Assembly (NCBI RefSeq): GCF_000409775.1
Contig: NZ_KE332388.1
Coordinates: 1,023,676 to 1,087,675, forward strand
Direction: 5' to 3'
Length of the DNA stretch: 64,000 nt
Origin: Litchfieldella anticariensis FP35 = DSM 16096
GTDB taxonomy: Bacteria > Pseudomonadota > Gammaproteobacteria > Pseudomonadales > Halomonadaceae
Below the pieces are notes generated by a model. The model saw only the letters and a list, made by a program, of their open reading frames with translations. It searched no databases and had not been told where the DNA came from. This document shows positions 1 through 8,863 of the stretch, in pieces (positions within the stretch are counted from its first letter, which is position 1; each line of letters opens with the position of its first letter). The position numbers and the translations under genes were made by a program.

Positions 1-681
1 GAACCCGGCGGCTCGCCAGCTTCCCAACGTTGCCAACCGGTTCCGTGTTTGAACGCCTATACGAGGAGGTTGCAGGAACGCCTGGTCGTCATCGCCGCTT
101 TTTCCGGCGAGATAGAGCGCCGTGCCACTGTAGGTGGAACTTTCGCATTCCGTTCCAGCATCCGCGCATCCCCAGCCCACCCGCCGAGAATGGGCAAAGA
201 CGCGTGGCGGCAGTGGGTCAGGTACGGGAGGCTCGGGTGTGAGCACGGGTTCGGGCGGCGGTGGCGAAGGCGCGGGACGGGAGGGATAAACGCCCCGTCG
301 TCTCAGCGAAACTTCCTTTGGCGTGAGGTTTCGAGCATTCAGCGACGGCAGCAAGGTGTCGACAAGAAAACCGCCCGCATCATACGAGGCCAGATTCGAG
401 CGCCATTTCTCTCCACCCCATGTCACGACGGCATGGCTCGGCGGATCGAAGGTGTGAACGATGAACAACTCCCCGCTCTTGAGGGCGTTGTCGATTGCCT
501 TGATTTTTTCGTCGCGGGATATGCCAACATCATGGGAATAAGGTGACACTTTCCGGTAAAGGTCGGATAACTCATACCCGCTCAAGGTTTCGGCATATCG
601 ACTGAGGAAAGGAGTCTTTTCAACATAGGGAAGGTCGATGTCCCTGATGTCTCTCCGGTGTTTGATACGGGCAAAGATCAT
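1..681 (-). CDS. Partial protein of unknown function, C-terminus off window edge
   Basis: An open frame of 227 codons runs leftward from an ATG at 681-679 to the window edge with no stop; an in-frame stop at 694-696 fixes this ATG as the most upstream start. The first 120 or so residues look like a normal soluble protein (charged start, then segments such as FLSRYAETLSGYELSDLY and LFIVHTFDPPSHAVVTWGG), followed by a proline-rich linker around residues 128-155 (SPPPPEPVLTPEPPVPDPLP). Residues after about 160 look less protein-like, so a frameshift in the distal part cannot be excluded. No clear ribosome-binding site is visible. I do not recognise the family; a domain followed by a proline linker would fit a secreted or multidomain effector, but that is a guess. 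Confidence 0.5.
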   Translation of the reverse strand, partial: MIFARIKHRRDIRDIDLPYVEKTPFLSRYAETLSGYELSDLYRKVSPYSHDVGISRDEKIKAIDNALKSGELFIVHTFDPPSHAVVTWGGEKWRSNLASYDAGGFLVDTLLPSLNARNLTPKEVSLRRRGVYPSRPAPSPPPPEPVLTPEPPVPDPLPPRVFAHSRRVGWGCADAGTECESSTYSGTALYLAGKSGDDDQAFLQPPRIGVQTRNRLATLGSWRAAGF

Positions 682-869
682 GGTGCGGCAGTGTCATTCA
701 GGAAAGCGGCAGGTCAGCTTATCGGCCTGCTGAACCACACTACAGATGTGCCGTCACGATCATGCGCAAAGTGGATAAGACATGTCTTATTTTACATGCG
801 AGAGTGGATATTACTCTCGATGATAAGGGCGGTGACAGCGAGAAATTATGACTGTGTTATAAATACCCT
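682..869. other. Intergenic gap, lower GC, no gene seen
   Basis: This 188-bp gap lies between the left-edge gene and the end of tctE. It is more AT-rich than its surroundings. I see no convincing gene, and no strong hairpin followed by a T-run. Confidence 0.4.
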
Positions 870-2258
870 CTAACGTGACAGGGGAAAATAAAGACTCACC
901 CTCAGCCCGCACGGCGTATGCGGTGCCACGTTCAGACGGGCATCGTGACGTCGGGCGATGGAGTCGACGATCGCCAGCCCCAGCCCGGAACCGTGGGTGT
1001 CCTGGCGTCCACCGCGTTCGAAGGGATGGTGCAGACGCGCCAGGACTTCGGGGGCCACGCCGGGGCCATCGTCTTCGATGAACAGTTCCACCTCGTCGCC
1101 ATGCCGCACCAGGCCCAGGGTGATCATGCTACCCGGCGGTGTGTAGCGCAGCGCGTTGTCGATCAGGTTGCCGAGCAGTTCGCGCAGCGCCCATGGCTCG
1201 CCATGAATGTACAGCGGCGTGTCGGGCAGTTCGGCCAGCCCTAGGTCGTGATCCTGGGCGACATCGCGCCCGGCCCAGTCAAACAGCGTCTCGCGCAACA
1301 GCGCGCCCAGGTCGAGCCGGCTCATCTCGCTGCCATCGACCACGTGACGCAGCCGCGCCAAGCTCAGCAGCTGGCTCGCCAGGCGGCTGGTGCGTTCGGC
1401 CCCATCGTGGACCTCCACCAACGCCCGGCGCCATTCGTCTGGTTGGTGGCTCTTGAGGGCCAGTTCGCTGGTGCTCTGCAACCCGGCCAGCGGGGTCTTG
1501 AGCTGGTGGCTGGCATCGGCGGTAAAGCGCAACAACGCATCGCGGCTCTCACGCTGGTGGGCAAACAGGGTGTCGAGGGTTTCGGCCAGTTCGCGCAGTT
1601 CCTCGGGCACCCGCGCATCGAACGGGCGCATGTCGTCGGCCTCGCGCTGGCGCAATAGTTGGCGTAACTGGCGCATGGGGTTCAACGCCACGCGCATCGC
1701 CAGCAGCATCAACAATCCCGCCACCAGCACCATGACCAGGAAACGCGTCACCGCACGTTCGAATAGTTCCCAGGTCAGTGCCTGACGCCCCGCCAGGGTA
1801 TGGCCGACCCAGATCTGCACCGGGTCCTGGGTTTCCCAGCCGGCCGAGTCGAACTCCCGCCCGTGCAGGCGCCAGCCGGCGCCGAGGTTGTCGGCATCCG
1901 TCCACACAGGATGCTCGTCGACTTGTTGGCGCCAATCGGCCTGAATGGGGAAATCCAGGTTGGCCGAGACCCGCTTCCCGTCGGCATCGAGCACGGCGTA
2001 GAAGACCCGTTCCTGATGGCGGGTGGCGAGGATCTGCAGCGCGGCGGCAGGAATTTCCACCACCGGCTTCCCTTCCTGCCACTGCACGGCCTCGGCGATG
2101 GTCAACGCCGCTGCCTCGAGCTGGCTGTCGTAGGCGCGCTCGGCGGCACGTTGCGAGCTGAGATAGGCCTCGATCAACAGCAGCGCACCCAGTGCGCTCA
2201 CGGTCACCAGCAGCCACACCGCCAAGCGCGATTTGAGGGTACCGTCGACCTCGATCAC
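870..2258 (-). CDS. tctE: TctE-type sensor histidine kinase
   Basis: 462-residue membrane histidine kinase of the OmpR-partner type. An N-terminal transmembrane helix (about residues 12-30) and a second one (about 172-190) bracket a periplasmic sensing region. The H-box is FTADASHQLKTPLAGLQ, around residue 250, and the C-terminal ATPase domain has N-, D- and G-boxes (NLIDNALRYTPPG, EDDGPGV, HGSGLGLAIV). It overlaps the upstream tctD by 4 bp (ATGA), so the two are translationally coupled. Divergence from tctCBA indicates that it senses the tricarboxylate-type substrate and controls its transporter, as known for TctDE systems. The exact ligand cannot be read from sequence. Confidence 0.9.
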   Translation of the reverse strand: MIEVDGTLKSRLAVWLLVTVSALGALLLIEAYLSSQRAAERAYDSQLEAAALTIAEAVQWQEGKPVVEIPAAALQILATRHQERVFYAVLDADGKRVSANLDFPIQADWRQQVDEHPVWTDADNLGAGWRLHGREFDSAGWETQDPVQIWVGHTLAGRQALTWELFERAVTRFLVMVLVAGLLMLLAMRVALNPMRQLRQLLRQREADDMRPFDARVPEELRELAETLDTLFAHQRESRDALLRFTADASHQLKTPLAGLQSTSELALKSHQPDEWRRALVEVHDGAERTSRLASQLLSLARLRHVVDGSEMSRLDLGALLRETLFDWAGRDVAQDHDLGLAELPDTPLYIHGEPWALRELLGNLIDNALRYTPPGSMITLGLVRHGDEVELFIEDDGPGVAPEVLARLHHPFERGGRQDTHGSGLGLAIVDSIARRHDARLNVAPHTPCGLRVSLYFPLSR

Positions 2259-2923
2259 CGCGGCTCTTCCTCGAGCCGGTAGCCGAGGCCACGGAAGGTG
2301 CGGATGCGCAGCCCGCTGCCCTGCAGCCGCTTGCGCAAGCGGCTGATGTAGACCTCCAGGGCATTGGAGCCCACGTCGCCGAAGCCGAACAGTCGGTTCT
2401 CGAGCATCTCGCGCGGGGTGATGCTGCCGGCATGCAGCAACAACCCTTCCAGCAAGCGCACTTCGCGACGCGGCAGGTCGAGCGCCTCGCCGTTCAGCGT
2501 GGCGACGCCCGAGGTCGAGTCAAAGCACAGTGCACCCAGGCTCAGGCGGTTGTCGGTACGTTGCTGGCTACGACGCAACAAGGCACGCACCCGCGCCTCG
2601 AGTTCGGCAAGCGAAAACGGCTTGGCGAGGTAGTCGTCGGCTCCCAGGTCGAGCCCGCGAACTCGGTCGTCGATGCCGTCGCGCGCGGTGAGAATCAGCA
2701 CCGGGGTGGTGTCGCCGCGCTCGCGCAGTTCGCCAAGCAGCGTCAGCCCATCGCCGTCGGGCAACCCCAGATCGAGCAGGATCAGGTCGAAGCGGTCGTG
2801 GCGCAGCGCCGCGCTGGCTTCGGCATAACGCGTAAAGCCCTCGACGGTATTGCCCAGTGGGGTCAGGGCCTGGTTCAGCGAGCGGGCAATCAACGGATCA
2901 TCTTCGACGACGAGCAGACGCAT
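2255..2923 (-). CDS. tctD: TctD-type response regulator (OmpR family)
   Basis: 222-residue two-domain response regulator. The receiver domain has the acidic pair ED8-D9, phosphoacceptor D51 in ILLDLGLPDGDG, and the conserved lysine in LAKPFS. The winged-helix DNA-binding domain covers about residues 125-218 (LPRREVRLLEGLLLHAG, then NALEVYISRLRKRL). It is first in the leftward tctD-tctE operon and is transcribed divergently from tctC, with about 140 bp between them that should hold its operator. Its role is to activate the tctCBA tricarboxylate transport operon when phosphorylated by TctE (family knowledge). Confidence 0.9.
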   Translation of the reverse strand: MRLLVVEDDPLIARSLNQALTPLGNTVEGFTRYAEASAALRHDRFDLILLDLGLPDGDGLTLLGELRERGDTTPVLILTARDGIDDRVRGLDLGADDYLAKPFSLAELEARVRALLRRSQQRTDNRLSLGALCFDSTSGVATLNGEALDLPRREVRLLEGLLLHAGSITPREMLENRLFGFGDVGSNALEVYISRLRKRLQGSGLRIRTFRGLGYRLEEEPR

Positions 2924-3063
2924 ACGACCAAAGTCTCATGAGGCGGTGACGAAATGACAGGTTGATGAAAGGTTGCGCGCCTAGCATGCCGTTGTGTCAT
3001 CCACAGCGATGGCAGGCGGGGAAATTCCTCCTCGTAACCAGAACAAGAGAACAGGAGTTCGCC

Positions 3064-4050
3064 ATGAAGATCAACAAGGCTTTCCGTCACTGCTCTGGCC
3101 TGGCCCTGCTGGGCAGCTTGCTGCTGGCCGGCGGTGCGCAGGCCCAATCCGATTCCACCGAGTGTATCGCCCCGGCCAAACCGGGTGGCGGCTACGACCT
3201 GACCTGTCGCCTGGCGGCCAATGGCCTGCAGGAAACCGGGCTGATCGACAAGCCGATGGCCGTCAGCTACATGCCGGGCGGCATTGGCGCCGTGGCCTAT
3301 AACCATGTCAATGGCGTACGCACCGACGACCCCAACCTGATCGTGGCGGCCAGCACCGGCGCGGCAGTCAACCTGGCACTGGGCAAGTTCGGCCAGTACG
3401 ACGCCACTGAAGTGCGCTGGCTGGGTGCGCTGGGTGTCGACTATGGCGCTATCGTGGTCAACGCTGACGCGCCCTGGCAGAACCTCGACGAGCTGATGGC
3501 CGACCTGCGCGACAACCCGGGCGAGATCGCCTTCGGCGCCGGCGGTACGATCGGCAGCCAGGACTGGATGAAGGCAGCGCTGACCGCCAAGGCCGCTGAC
3601 ATCTCACCGAAGAGCCTGCGTTATGTCGCCTTCGAGGGCGGCGGTGAAGCGCTGGCGGCACTGCTTGGCGACCATATCCAGGTCTTCACCGGCGATCTTT
3701 CTGAGCTCAAGTCGCAGCTCGAAAGCGGCAAGATCCGCGTGCTGGCGGCACTCTCCGAGGAGCGCATGAACGGGCCCTACGCCGAGATCCCCACCGCCGC
3801 CGAACAGGGCTACGACGTGCAGTGGCCGATCTGGCGCGGTTACTACATGGGTCCCGAAGTCGACGACGAGGCTTACTATACCTGGGTCCAGCGGTTCACC
3901 GCGCTGTCCGAGGACCCGAAGTTCGCCGAGCTGCGCGAGGCCCGTGGGCTGTTCCCGATGTCCCGTTTTGGTCCTGACTTCGACAGCTACGTCCAGGAGC
4001 AGGTCGGTGAATTCAAGGCGCTGGCAGATGAAGTGGGTCTGAGCCAATGA
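3064..4050 (+). CDS. tctC: Tripartite tricarboxylate transporter substrate-binding protein
   Basis: 328-residue periplasmic binding protein of the TTT (Bug/TctC) family. A Sec signal peptide is clear (basic start MKINKAFRH, hydrophobic core, cleavage near GGAQAQS). Typical family segments include CIAPAKPGGGYDLTCRLA near the start of the mature protein. The start at 3064 was chosen because AGGAG lies about 6 nt upstream and it begins with the signal peptide; an in-frame start at 2962 would add a non-signal extension. It overlaps tctB by 4 bp (ATGA). It captures the carboxylate for the TctAB membrane carrier, and the divergent TctDE pair likely controls it. Confidence 0.9.
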   Translation: MKINKAFRHCSGLALLGSLLLAGGAQAQSDSTECIAPAKPGGGYDLTCRLAANGLQETGLIDKPMAVSYMPGGIGAVAYNHVNGVRTDDPNLIVAASTGAAVNLALGKFGQYDATEVRWLGALGVDYGAIVVNADAPWQNLDELMADLRDNPGEIAFGAGGTIGSQDWMKAALTAKAADISPKSLRYVAFEGGGEALAALLGDHIQVFTGDLSELKSQLESGKIRVLAALSEERMNGPYAEIPTAAEQGYDVQWPIWRGYYMGPEVDDEAYYTWVQRFTALSEDPKFAELREARGLFPMSRFGPDFDSYVQEQVGEFKALADEVGLSQ

Positions 4051-4496
4051 AGCTTGCCGCCGACCGATGGCTGGGCGTCTTCCTGATCGGTCTGGCGGCG
4101 TTCGTCGCCGTCCAGGCCCTCAGGCTGGAGGTGCCCTTCAGCTACGATCCCGTGGGGCCCAAGGCCTTTCCGCTGGGCCTGGCGATCCTGCTGGCCGCCT
4201 TGTCGCTGGTGCTGGTGTTCAAGCCCGGCGCCAACGGCCACTGGCCCGACCGTGCCCTGGCCGTGAAGTTGCTAGCGGTGCTCGGTGTACTGCTGGTCTA
4301 CGCGCTGCTGTTCACACGCCTTGGTTTCGTTGCCACCTCGTTGCTGGCGATCGTCGCCCTGGCACGAATCTTCGCCGCTTCCTGGGGTAAGGCGCTGCTG
4401 ACCGGCGTGTTGATGGCCATGGGCAGCTATTTCCTGTTCACCCATGGGTTGGGAATATCCCTGCCCAATGGTTACTGGCTGGAAGGCCTCATCTAG
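4047..4496 (+). CDS. tctB: Tripartite tricarboxylate transporter small membrane subunit
   Basis: 149-residue hydrophobic protein with four predicted membrane helices, the size and topology of TctB. Helices fall at about residues 8-25, 40-55, 75-95 and 110-130, with the usual YDPVGPKAFPLGLAI segment near residue 35. The start codon overlaps the tctC stop (ATGA), and tctA follows 19 bp downstream. TctB is the small integral-membrane partner of TctA; sequence conservation in this family is low, so the call leans on position and topology. Confidence 0.85.
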   Translation: MKLAADRWLGVFLIGLAAFVAVQALRLEVPFSYDPVGPKAFPLGLAILLAALSLVLVFKPGANGHWPDRALAVKLLAVLGVLLVYALLFTRLGFVATSLLAIVALARIFAASWGKALLTGVLMAMGSYFLFTHGLGISLPNGYWLEGLI

Positions 4497-4515
4497 GGCC
4501 TAGAGGTACGCCATC

Positions 4516-6045
4516 ATGTTTGATTTCCTGATACAGGGCTTCGGCGTCGCGCTAAGCCCGCTGAATCTTGGGCTAGCCTTTCTCGGCGCCCTGCTTGGCA
4601 CGCTGTTCGGCGCCCTGCCAGGCATCGGCCCGATCAACGGCATCGCCATCCTCATGCCGTTGGCCTATACCCTGGGTCTGCCGGCCGAATCGGCATTGAT
4701 CCTGCTCGCCGGCATCTATACCGGGTCCGAGTATGGCGGGCGCATGTCGAGCATCCTGCTCAACGTGCCCGGTGACGCCGGTGCGGTAATGACTACCCTC
4801 GACGGCCATCCGCTGGCCAAGAAGGGGCTCGCCGGTCCAGCGCTTGGCCTGTCGGCGGTCAGTTCGTTCGTTGGCGCGACTATCGCCATTCTCGGCCTGA
4901 CGCTGTTCGCCCCGCTGCTGGCCGAGGTCGCGGTGATGTTCGGGCCCGCCGAGTTCTTCGCCCTGATGGTGTTCGCCTTCGCTTCGATGTCGGTAATGAT
5001 GGGCAAGGACCCGACCAAGACCGCCATCGGCGCCGTGCTCGGGGTACTGATCGGCACCGTTGGCATCGATTCCGGCACCGGGGTGTTGCGCTATACCTTC
5101 GGCATGCCCGAACTCTACGATGGCATCGACTTCGTGGTGATGATCATCGGGCTGTTCGCGATCAGCGAGATCCTGCTGATGCTCGAGCACGCCAACCGCA
5201 AGGATTCCGATGGCGACATTCCCCCGCTGGGGCGGGTGTTCATCAGCCTCAAGGAAGTGCTGTACTGCAAGGGCGCCATGCTGCGTTCGGGGTTGATCGG
5301 CTTCATCATCGGTGTGCTGCCCGGTACCGGTGCCTCGGTGGCCGGCGCGGTGTCCTACACCACCGAAAAGCGCCTCTCCGACAAGGAAGGCACCTTCGGC
5401 ACCGGCGACATGCGCGGCCTGGCGGCGCCGGAAGCAGCCAACAATGCCGCGGCGGCGGGCTCGTTCGTGCCGATGCTGACCCTGGGCATTCCCGGCTCCG
5501 GCACTACCGCCGTGCTGCTTGGAGCGCTGATGCTCTACAACATCACCCCGGGGCCGATGATGTTCAGCGAACGCCCGGAAGTGGCTGGTGGCCTGATCGC
5601 CTCGCTGTACATCGGTAACCTGGTGCTGCTGGCACTCAACCTGCCGCTCGCCGGGGTATTCGCTCGGGTACTGACCATCCCGCGCTGGGTGCTGGTGCCA
5701 GGCATCGCCATCCTGGCCTTTGTGGGGGTCTACCAACTGCACTCCGATCTGACTGCCATCTACCTAATGCTGATCATCGGCGTGTTTGGCTATCTGCTGC
5801 GCAAGCTGGGCTTCTCGCTGGCCCCGGTGATCCTCGGCTACGTACTCGGTGGGCTGATGGAACAGAACCTGCGCCGCGCCCTGTCGATCAGCGGCGGCGA
5901 CGTGGAGATCCTATGGCGCTCGGGCATCTCGCTGGGCTTGTGGATCGCCGCCGCGGCACTGCTGGTATTGCCTTGGTTGCTGCCCAAGCTGTTGTCGAAG
6001 CTACAACCCAGCGGCAAGCCACTGGAGCAAGTCGAGGACGACTGA
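4516..6045 (+). CDS. tctA: Tripartite tricarboxylate transporter large permease
   Basis: 509-residue polytopic membrane protein of the TctA family, the transport channel of the tripartite carrier. Two repeated glycine/proline-rich segments characteristic of the family are present: GALPGIGPINGIAILMPL near residues 30-50 and GVLPGTGASVAGAVSYTTEK near 265-285. About 11-12 membrane helices are expected. It is last in tctC-tctB-tctA and is followed by a 10-bp-stem hairpin at 6057-6080. Substrate is probably citrate or a related tricarboxylate, inferred from the TctDE partner; TTT systems also carry other carboxylates. Confidence 0.92.
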   Translation: MFDFLIQGFGVALSPLNLGLAFLGALLGTLFGALPGIGPINGIAILMPLAYTLGLPAESALILLAGIYTGSEYGGRMSSILLNVPGDAGAVMTTLDGHPLAKKGLAGPALGLSAVSSFVGATIAILGLTLFAPLLAEVAVMFGPAEFFALMVFAFASMSVMMGKDPTKTAIGAVLGVLIGTVGIDSGTGVLRYTFGMPELYDGIDFVVMIIGLFAISEILLMLEHANRKDSDGDIPPLGRVFISLKEVLYCKGAMLRSGLIGFIIGVLPGTGASVAGAVSYTTEKRLSDKEGTFGTGDMRGLAAPEAANNAAAAGSFVPMLTLGIPGSGTTAVLLGALMLYNITPGPMMFSERPEVAGGLIASLYIGNLVLLALNLPLAGVFARVLTIPRWVLVPGIAILAFVGVYQLHSDLTAIYLMLIIGVFGYLLRKLGFSLAPVILGYVLGGLMEQNLRRALSISGGDVEILWRSGISLGLWIAAAALLVLPWLLPKLLSKLQPSGKPLEQVEDD

Positions 6046-6056
6046 TAGCGTTGCGA

Positions 6057-6080
6057 GCCCGCTGTGGCCTCACAGCGGGC
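6057..6080 (+). terminator. Hairpin after tctA
   Basis: Perfect 10-bp inverted repeat GCCCGCTGTG / CACAGCGGGC with a 4-nt loop, 11 bp after the tctA stop. No T-run follows, so it could be a weak terminator or an mRNA 3-prime-end stabiliser. Confidence 0.5.
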
Positions 6081-6108
6081 ACTTATGTTTCACCGGGGAT
6101 ACGACATC

Positions 6109-7176
6109 TTGAGCAGCACCATCAGGCAGCGGATGATCACCAAGGGCAGGTTCCTGCCGACACTGGTACTGGGTATCGGCGGTGGCGCCCTCGCCTATTG
6201 GCTGCACACGCCCTTGCCGTGGCTGTTGGGTGCAATGCTCGCGACGACACTCGTCAGCCTGACGGGCGTCCGGCTGCGCCCGCCGAGTTCATCGCGCAAG
6301 GCAGTACTGGTGGTCATTGGCGTAATGCTGGGCTCGGCCTTCACTCCCGATCTGTCCGGTGATTTGCCCCTGTGGGGCGCCAGCCTGGTCATCATGCTGC
6401 TGGCCACCGCGGTGATGATGGCCTTCTCGGTGTGGTTCTCGCGCCGCGTGGCCGGCTATTCGCTGGATACCGCCATGTACTCGGGGGTGCCCGGTGGCGT
6501 GTCGGCGGTCACGCTGATGGCGATGGACTCCAACGCCGATCTGCGGGTCGTTGGGCTGACCCATGCTATCCGCATCCTGATCCTGCTGATCGCCATTCCG
6601 CCGTTGTTGCAGCTCATCGGTCATGTCAGCCTGCAATCTGGTGGGATAAGCCTCGCGCAGTGGCTGTGGCTGCCGACGCTGGAGGATGCGGCCTGGCTCA
6701 CCGCTGCGGCGGTGGCCGGCGTGTGGCTGGGGAACTGGTTGCGCTTGCCCAACGCCCTGCTATTCGGGCCGGCGCTGCTCTCGGCCGCGCTGCACCTGAC
6801 AGGCGTGACCGAAGCCGCCATCCCACCGACGATCATCACCCTGGCCCAGGTCATCATCGGCGTCTCGGTGGGGGTGCGCTTCGCCGGCACCTCGCTGATA
6901 GATGTGGGCTACAACCTGATGATGGCTGTGGTGCAGACGATCGCCCTGTTGCTGATCGCCATCCTCGCCGCGTGGATCGTGCACGCCTTGACGGGCTATT
7001 CCTTGGCCGCGGCACTGCTGGCCTACATGCCAGGCGGCGCGCCCGAACTGAGCCTTGTCGCCCTCTCACTCGGCATCGACCCCGCCTTCGTGACCTCGCA
7101 CCACCTGCTGCGTATCACGGTGCTGATCCTGCTGATGCCGGTGTTGTTGAGTCGTTTCAAGCGATTGAGTGCTTAG
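6109..7176 (+). CDS. AbrB-family (AbrB duplication) inner membrane protein
   Basis: About 355-residue hydrophobic protein of the membrane family named for AbrB/AimA-like duplications. It has two related halves, each with a PWLLGA or NALLFGPALLSA-like segment, and roughly ten helices. A conserved glycine-rich motif (YSGVPGGVSAVTLMA in the first half, AYMPGGAPELSLVALS in the second) is diagnostic. The start is uncertain: TTG at 6109 has GGGGAT upstream, ATG 6134 and ATG 6085 are in frame, and 6064 would lie inside the preceding hairpin. It is often found near carboxylate transporters; its function is unclear (a putative transporter or ammonia-tolerance protein in some bacteria). Confidence 0.8.
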   Translation: MSSTIRQRMITKGRFLPTLVLGIGGGALAYWLHTPLPWLLGAMLATTLVSLTGVRLRPPSSSRKAVLVVIGVMLGSAFTPDLSGDLPLWGASLVIMLLATAVMMAFSVWFSRRVAGYSLDTAMYSGVPGGVSAVTLMAMDSNADLRVVGLTHAIRILILLIAIPPLLQLIGHVSLQSGGISLAQWLWLPTLEDAAWLTAAAVAGVWLGNWLRLPNALLFGPALLSAALHLTGVTEAAIPPTIITLAQVIIGVSVGVRFAGTSLIDVGYNLMMAVVQTIALLLIAILAAWIVHALTGYSLAAALLAYMPGGAPELSLVALSLGIDPAFVTSHHLLRITVLILLMPVLLSRFKRLSA

Positions 7177-7181
7177 TGCGT

Positions 7182-7973
7182 TTATCCATCGAACCCATAA
7201 AATCGCCGTGCTGTCTCGCTAGTGACCTGCTCCAGTTCAGACTCGGGTATCCACTGTCCGATGTCGTGGAGTGCCTTTTCATAACTGTAAAGGTGCTCAT
7301 GTTCCGTCCAGGGCCAATCACTGCCCCACATGAGTCGATGCGGTCCCAAGGATTCGAGGAGCCGTTTGCTGACATCGCTCAATCCATCGCCTTGGCTGCG
7401 GTAAGGGGCTGAACACTTGACCCAGTAGCGCTGAGACTCCTTTCCCTCGCACAGTCGATCGATGACGGGATCACGCCACGCATTGTCCTTCGGCCTGCCG
7501 AAATGGTCGATCACCAGATCCAGTTCCCACTGGGCCAACAGGTCGAGAATCGACAGCAGGGTGTTGCCCTCTGCCTGGATTTCCACATGCCAGCGACGTG
7601 ATTCGAGACGACAGAACAAGTCTCTCCATTGTGATGCCTGAAGTGCATCCACCGTCCGTCCAATCCAGTTGAGGCGCGAGCCCTGAATGCCCAACGTCTC
7701 CATTTCATCAAGCTCGTCATCGTCGACTCTAGGATCCAACACGGCCACTCCCCTGAGTCGCTTTGGATGCCGGCGCAAGCATTCCATCAGATAGTCGTTG
7801 TGGGTGCCAAGAAAGCTGGGCTGGACCAACACACCATGCGCAATCCCCCAGCGGTCCAGCAAATCGAGATAGGTGGTCAAAGGCGCTTCATAGCTTGGGC
7901 AGTGGCGCGGGTTGTTCGCGAACTGACACTGGTGGGTGAAGACGTGAGCGTGGGCATCAACGATTTTAGACAT
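7182..7973 (-). CDS. Amidohydrolase-family metal-dependent hydrolase (LigI-like)
   Basis: 263-residue TIM-barrel hydrolase of the amidohydrolase superfamily, closest in style to 2-pyrone-4,6-dicarboxylate lactonase-type enzymes. The N-terminal metal motif is VDAHAHVF (residues 5-12), a later histidine sits in LVIDHFGRP, and the catalytic aspartate is in RLMWGSDWPWTEH near residue 220. It is convergent with the AbrB-like gene (5 bp apart) and divergent from the GntR regulator, so it is probably controlled by that regulator and acts on, or releases, the compound taken up by the adjacent TRAP transporter. The substrate cannot be determined from sequence. Confidence 0.8.
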   Translation of the reverse strand: MSKIVDAHAHVFTHQCQFANNPRHCPSYEAPLTTYLDLLDRWGIAHGVLVQPSFLGTHNDYLMECLRRHPKRLRGVAVLDPRVDDDELDEMETLGIQGSRLNWIGRTVDALQASQWRDLFCRLESRRWHVEIQAEGNTLLSILDLLAQWELDLVIDHFGRPKDNAWRDPVIDRLCEGKESQRYWVKCSAPYRSQGDGLSDVSKRLLESLGPHRLMWGSDWPWTEHEHLYSYEKALHDIGQWIPESELEQVTSETARRFYGFDG

Positions 7974-8012
7974 TGGTCGAATCCGGGTTGTACCAAGGTG
8001 CTTTGCATGTCA

Positions 8013-8034
8013 TAGATATCTACTCTTATATAAG
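8013..8034. promoter_or_regulatory. Two adjacent palindromes, candidate GntR operator
   Basis: In the 82-bp divergent gap between the amidohydrolase and gntR there are two perfect 10-bp palindromes, TAGATATCTA (8013-8022) and CTTATATAAG (8025-8034), centred 12 bp apart. Such spacing suits binding of a dimeric regulator on one DNA face. Assignment to the neighbouring GntR protein is inference. Confidence 0.4.
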
Positions 8035-8055
8035 ACCATAAGTACACTAGAGCAT

Positions 8056-8799
8056 ATGACGATGCAAGCCAACTCCCAGCAAGACGAGTCACGCAGCCCG
8101 CGGTACTACCGCATCTATCAGGCGCTGCTGACCGACATACAGCATGGCAGCCTCAAGCCGGGCGATGTCCTGCCATCGGAAATGAACATCGCACAATCGC
8201 ACGGTGTTGCCCCGGGCACGGCCCGCAAGGCTGTCGACATGCTCGTCGATCGCGGATGGGTAGAGCGCCAGCATGGCAAGGGCACCTTCGTGCGTCGGGC
8301 GGACTTCAGCCACTCACTGGCCCGCTTTTTCCGTCTGACCGACCGAGAGGGAGTTCAACTGCATCCCAAGAGCGAGTTGCTCGGGGTACGTGAGGTGCCT
8401 GGGTCCGCCAAGATCTGTCGTCATCTCGAAGTCGCTGAGAACAGCGAATTGATCGAAATCGAGCGGGTGCGGCGCGTCGATGAGATGCCACTACTGCACG
8501 AAGTCATCTACCTGTCACGGGCCCGCTTCCATCCCTTGTTGGATCTGCCACCAGAGGAGTGGGGGGATCTGCTCTATCCCCTCTATGAACAAGTCTGCGG
8601 CGAAGTGGTCTTCCGCGCCACAGACACGCTGTCCGCAGGCCCAGCACCGGAAGGCCCCGCTCGCCACCTCGGGTTGGGCGCGGGGGAACTAGTCATCGAA
8701 ATCACTCGTCTGGCCAGAGGATATGACGAGCGACCGCTGGAGTGGCGACTGAGTCGAGGTCGACTCGACTGGTTCCATTACAGCTTCGATATCCGCTAG
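8056..8799 (+). CDS. GntR-family regulator, HutC/UTRA subfamily
   Basis: 247-residue transcription factor. The N-terminal winged helix covers about residues 14-80 (LKPGDVLPSEMNIAQSHGV, then RGWVERQHGKGTFV), and the C-terminal UTRA ligand-binding domain covers about 95-245 (motifs ELIEIERVRRVDEMPLLHE and VIEITRLARGYDERPLEW). It is divergent from the amidohydrolase and 65 bp upstream of the TRAP transporter genes. It most likely represses both until an effector, possibly the TRAP substrate or a derivative, binds the UTRA domain. Confidence 0.88.
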   Translation: MTMQANSQQDESRSPRYYRIYQALLTDIQHGSLKPGDVLPSEMNIAQSHGVAPGTARKAVDMLVDRGWVERQHGKGTFVRRADFSHSLARFFRLTDREGVQLHPKSELLGVREVPGSAKICRHLEVAENSELIEIERVRRVDEMPLLHEVIYLSRARFHPLLDLPPEEWGDLLYPLYEQVCGEVVFRATDTLSAGPAPEGPARHLGLGAGELVIEITRLARGYDERPLEWRLSRGRLDWFHYSFDIR

Positions 8800-8863
8800 G
8801 TGGATGGACTCACCACTTTTCTTATTAACCACCCTCCAATATGACTCTCCGAGGAGCTACGCC

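Noticed and set aside
49-546. Plus-strand 165-codon frame at the left edge
   Set aside because: The minus-strand frame covers the same DNA from a defined start and reads as a more normal protein; the plus frame is basic and low-quality.
4573-5742. 389-codon minus-strand frame over tctA
   Set aside because: Histidine/glutamine-rich composition typical of the antisense of a membrane-protein gene.
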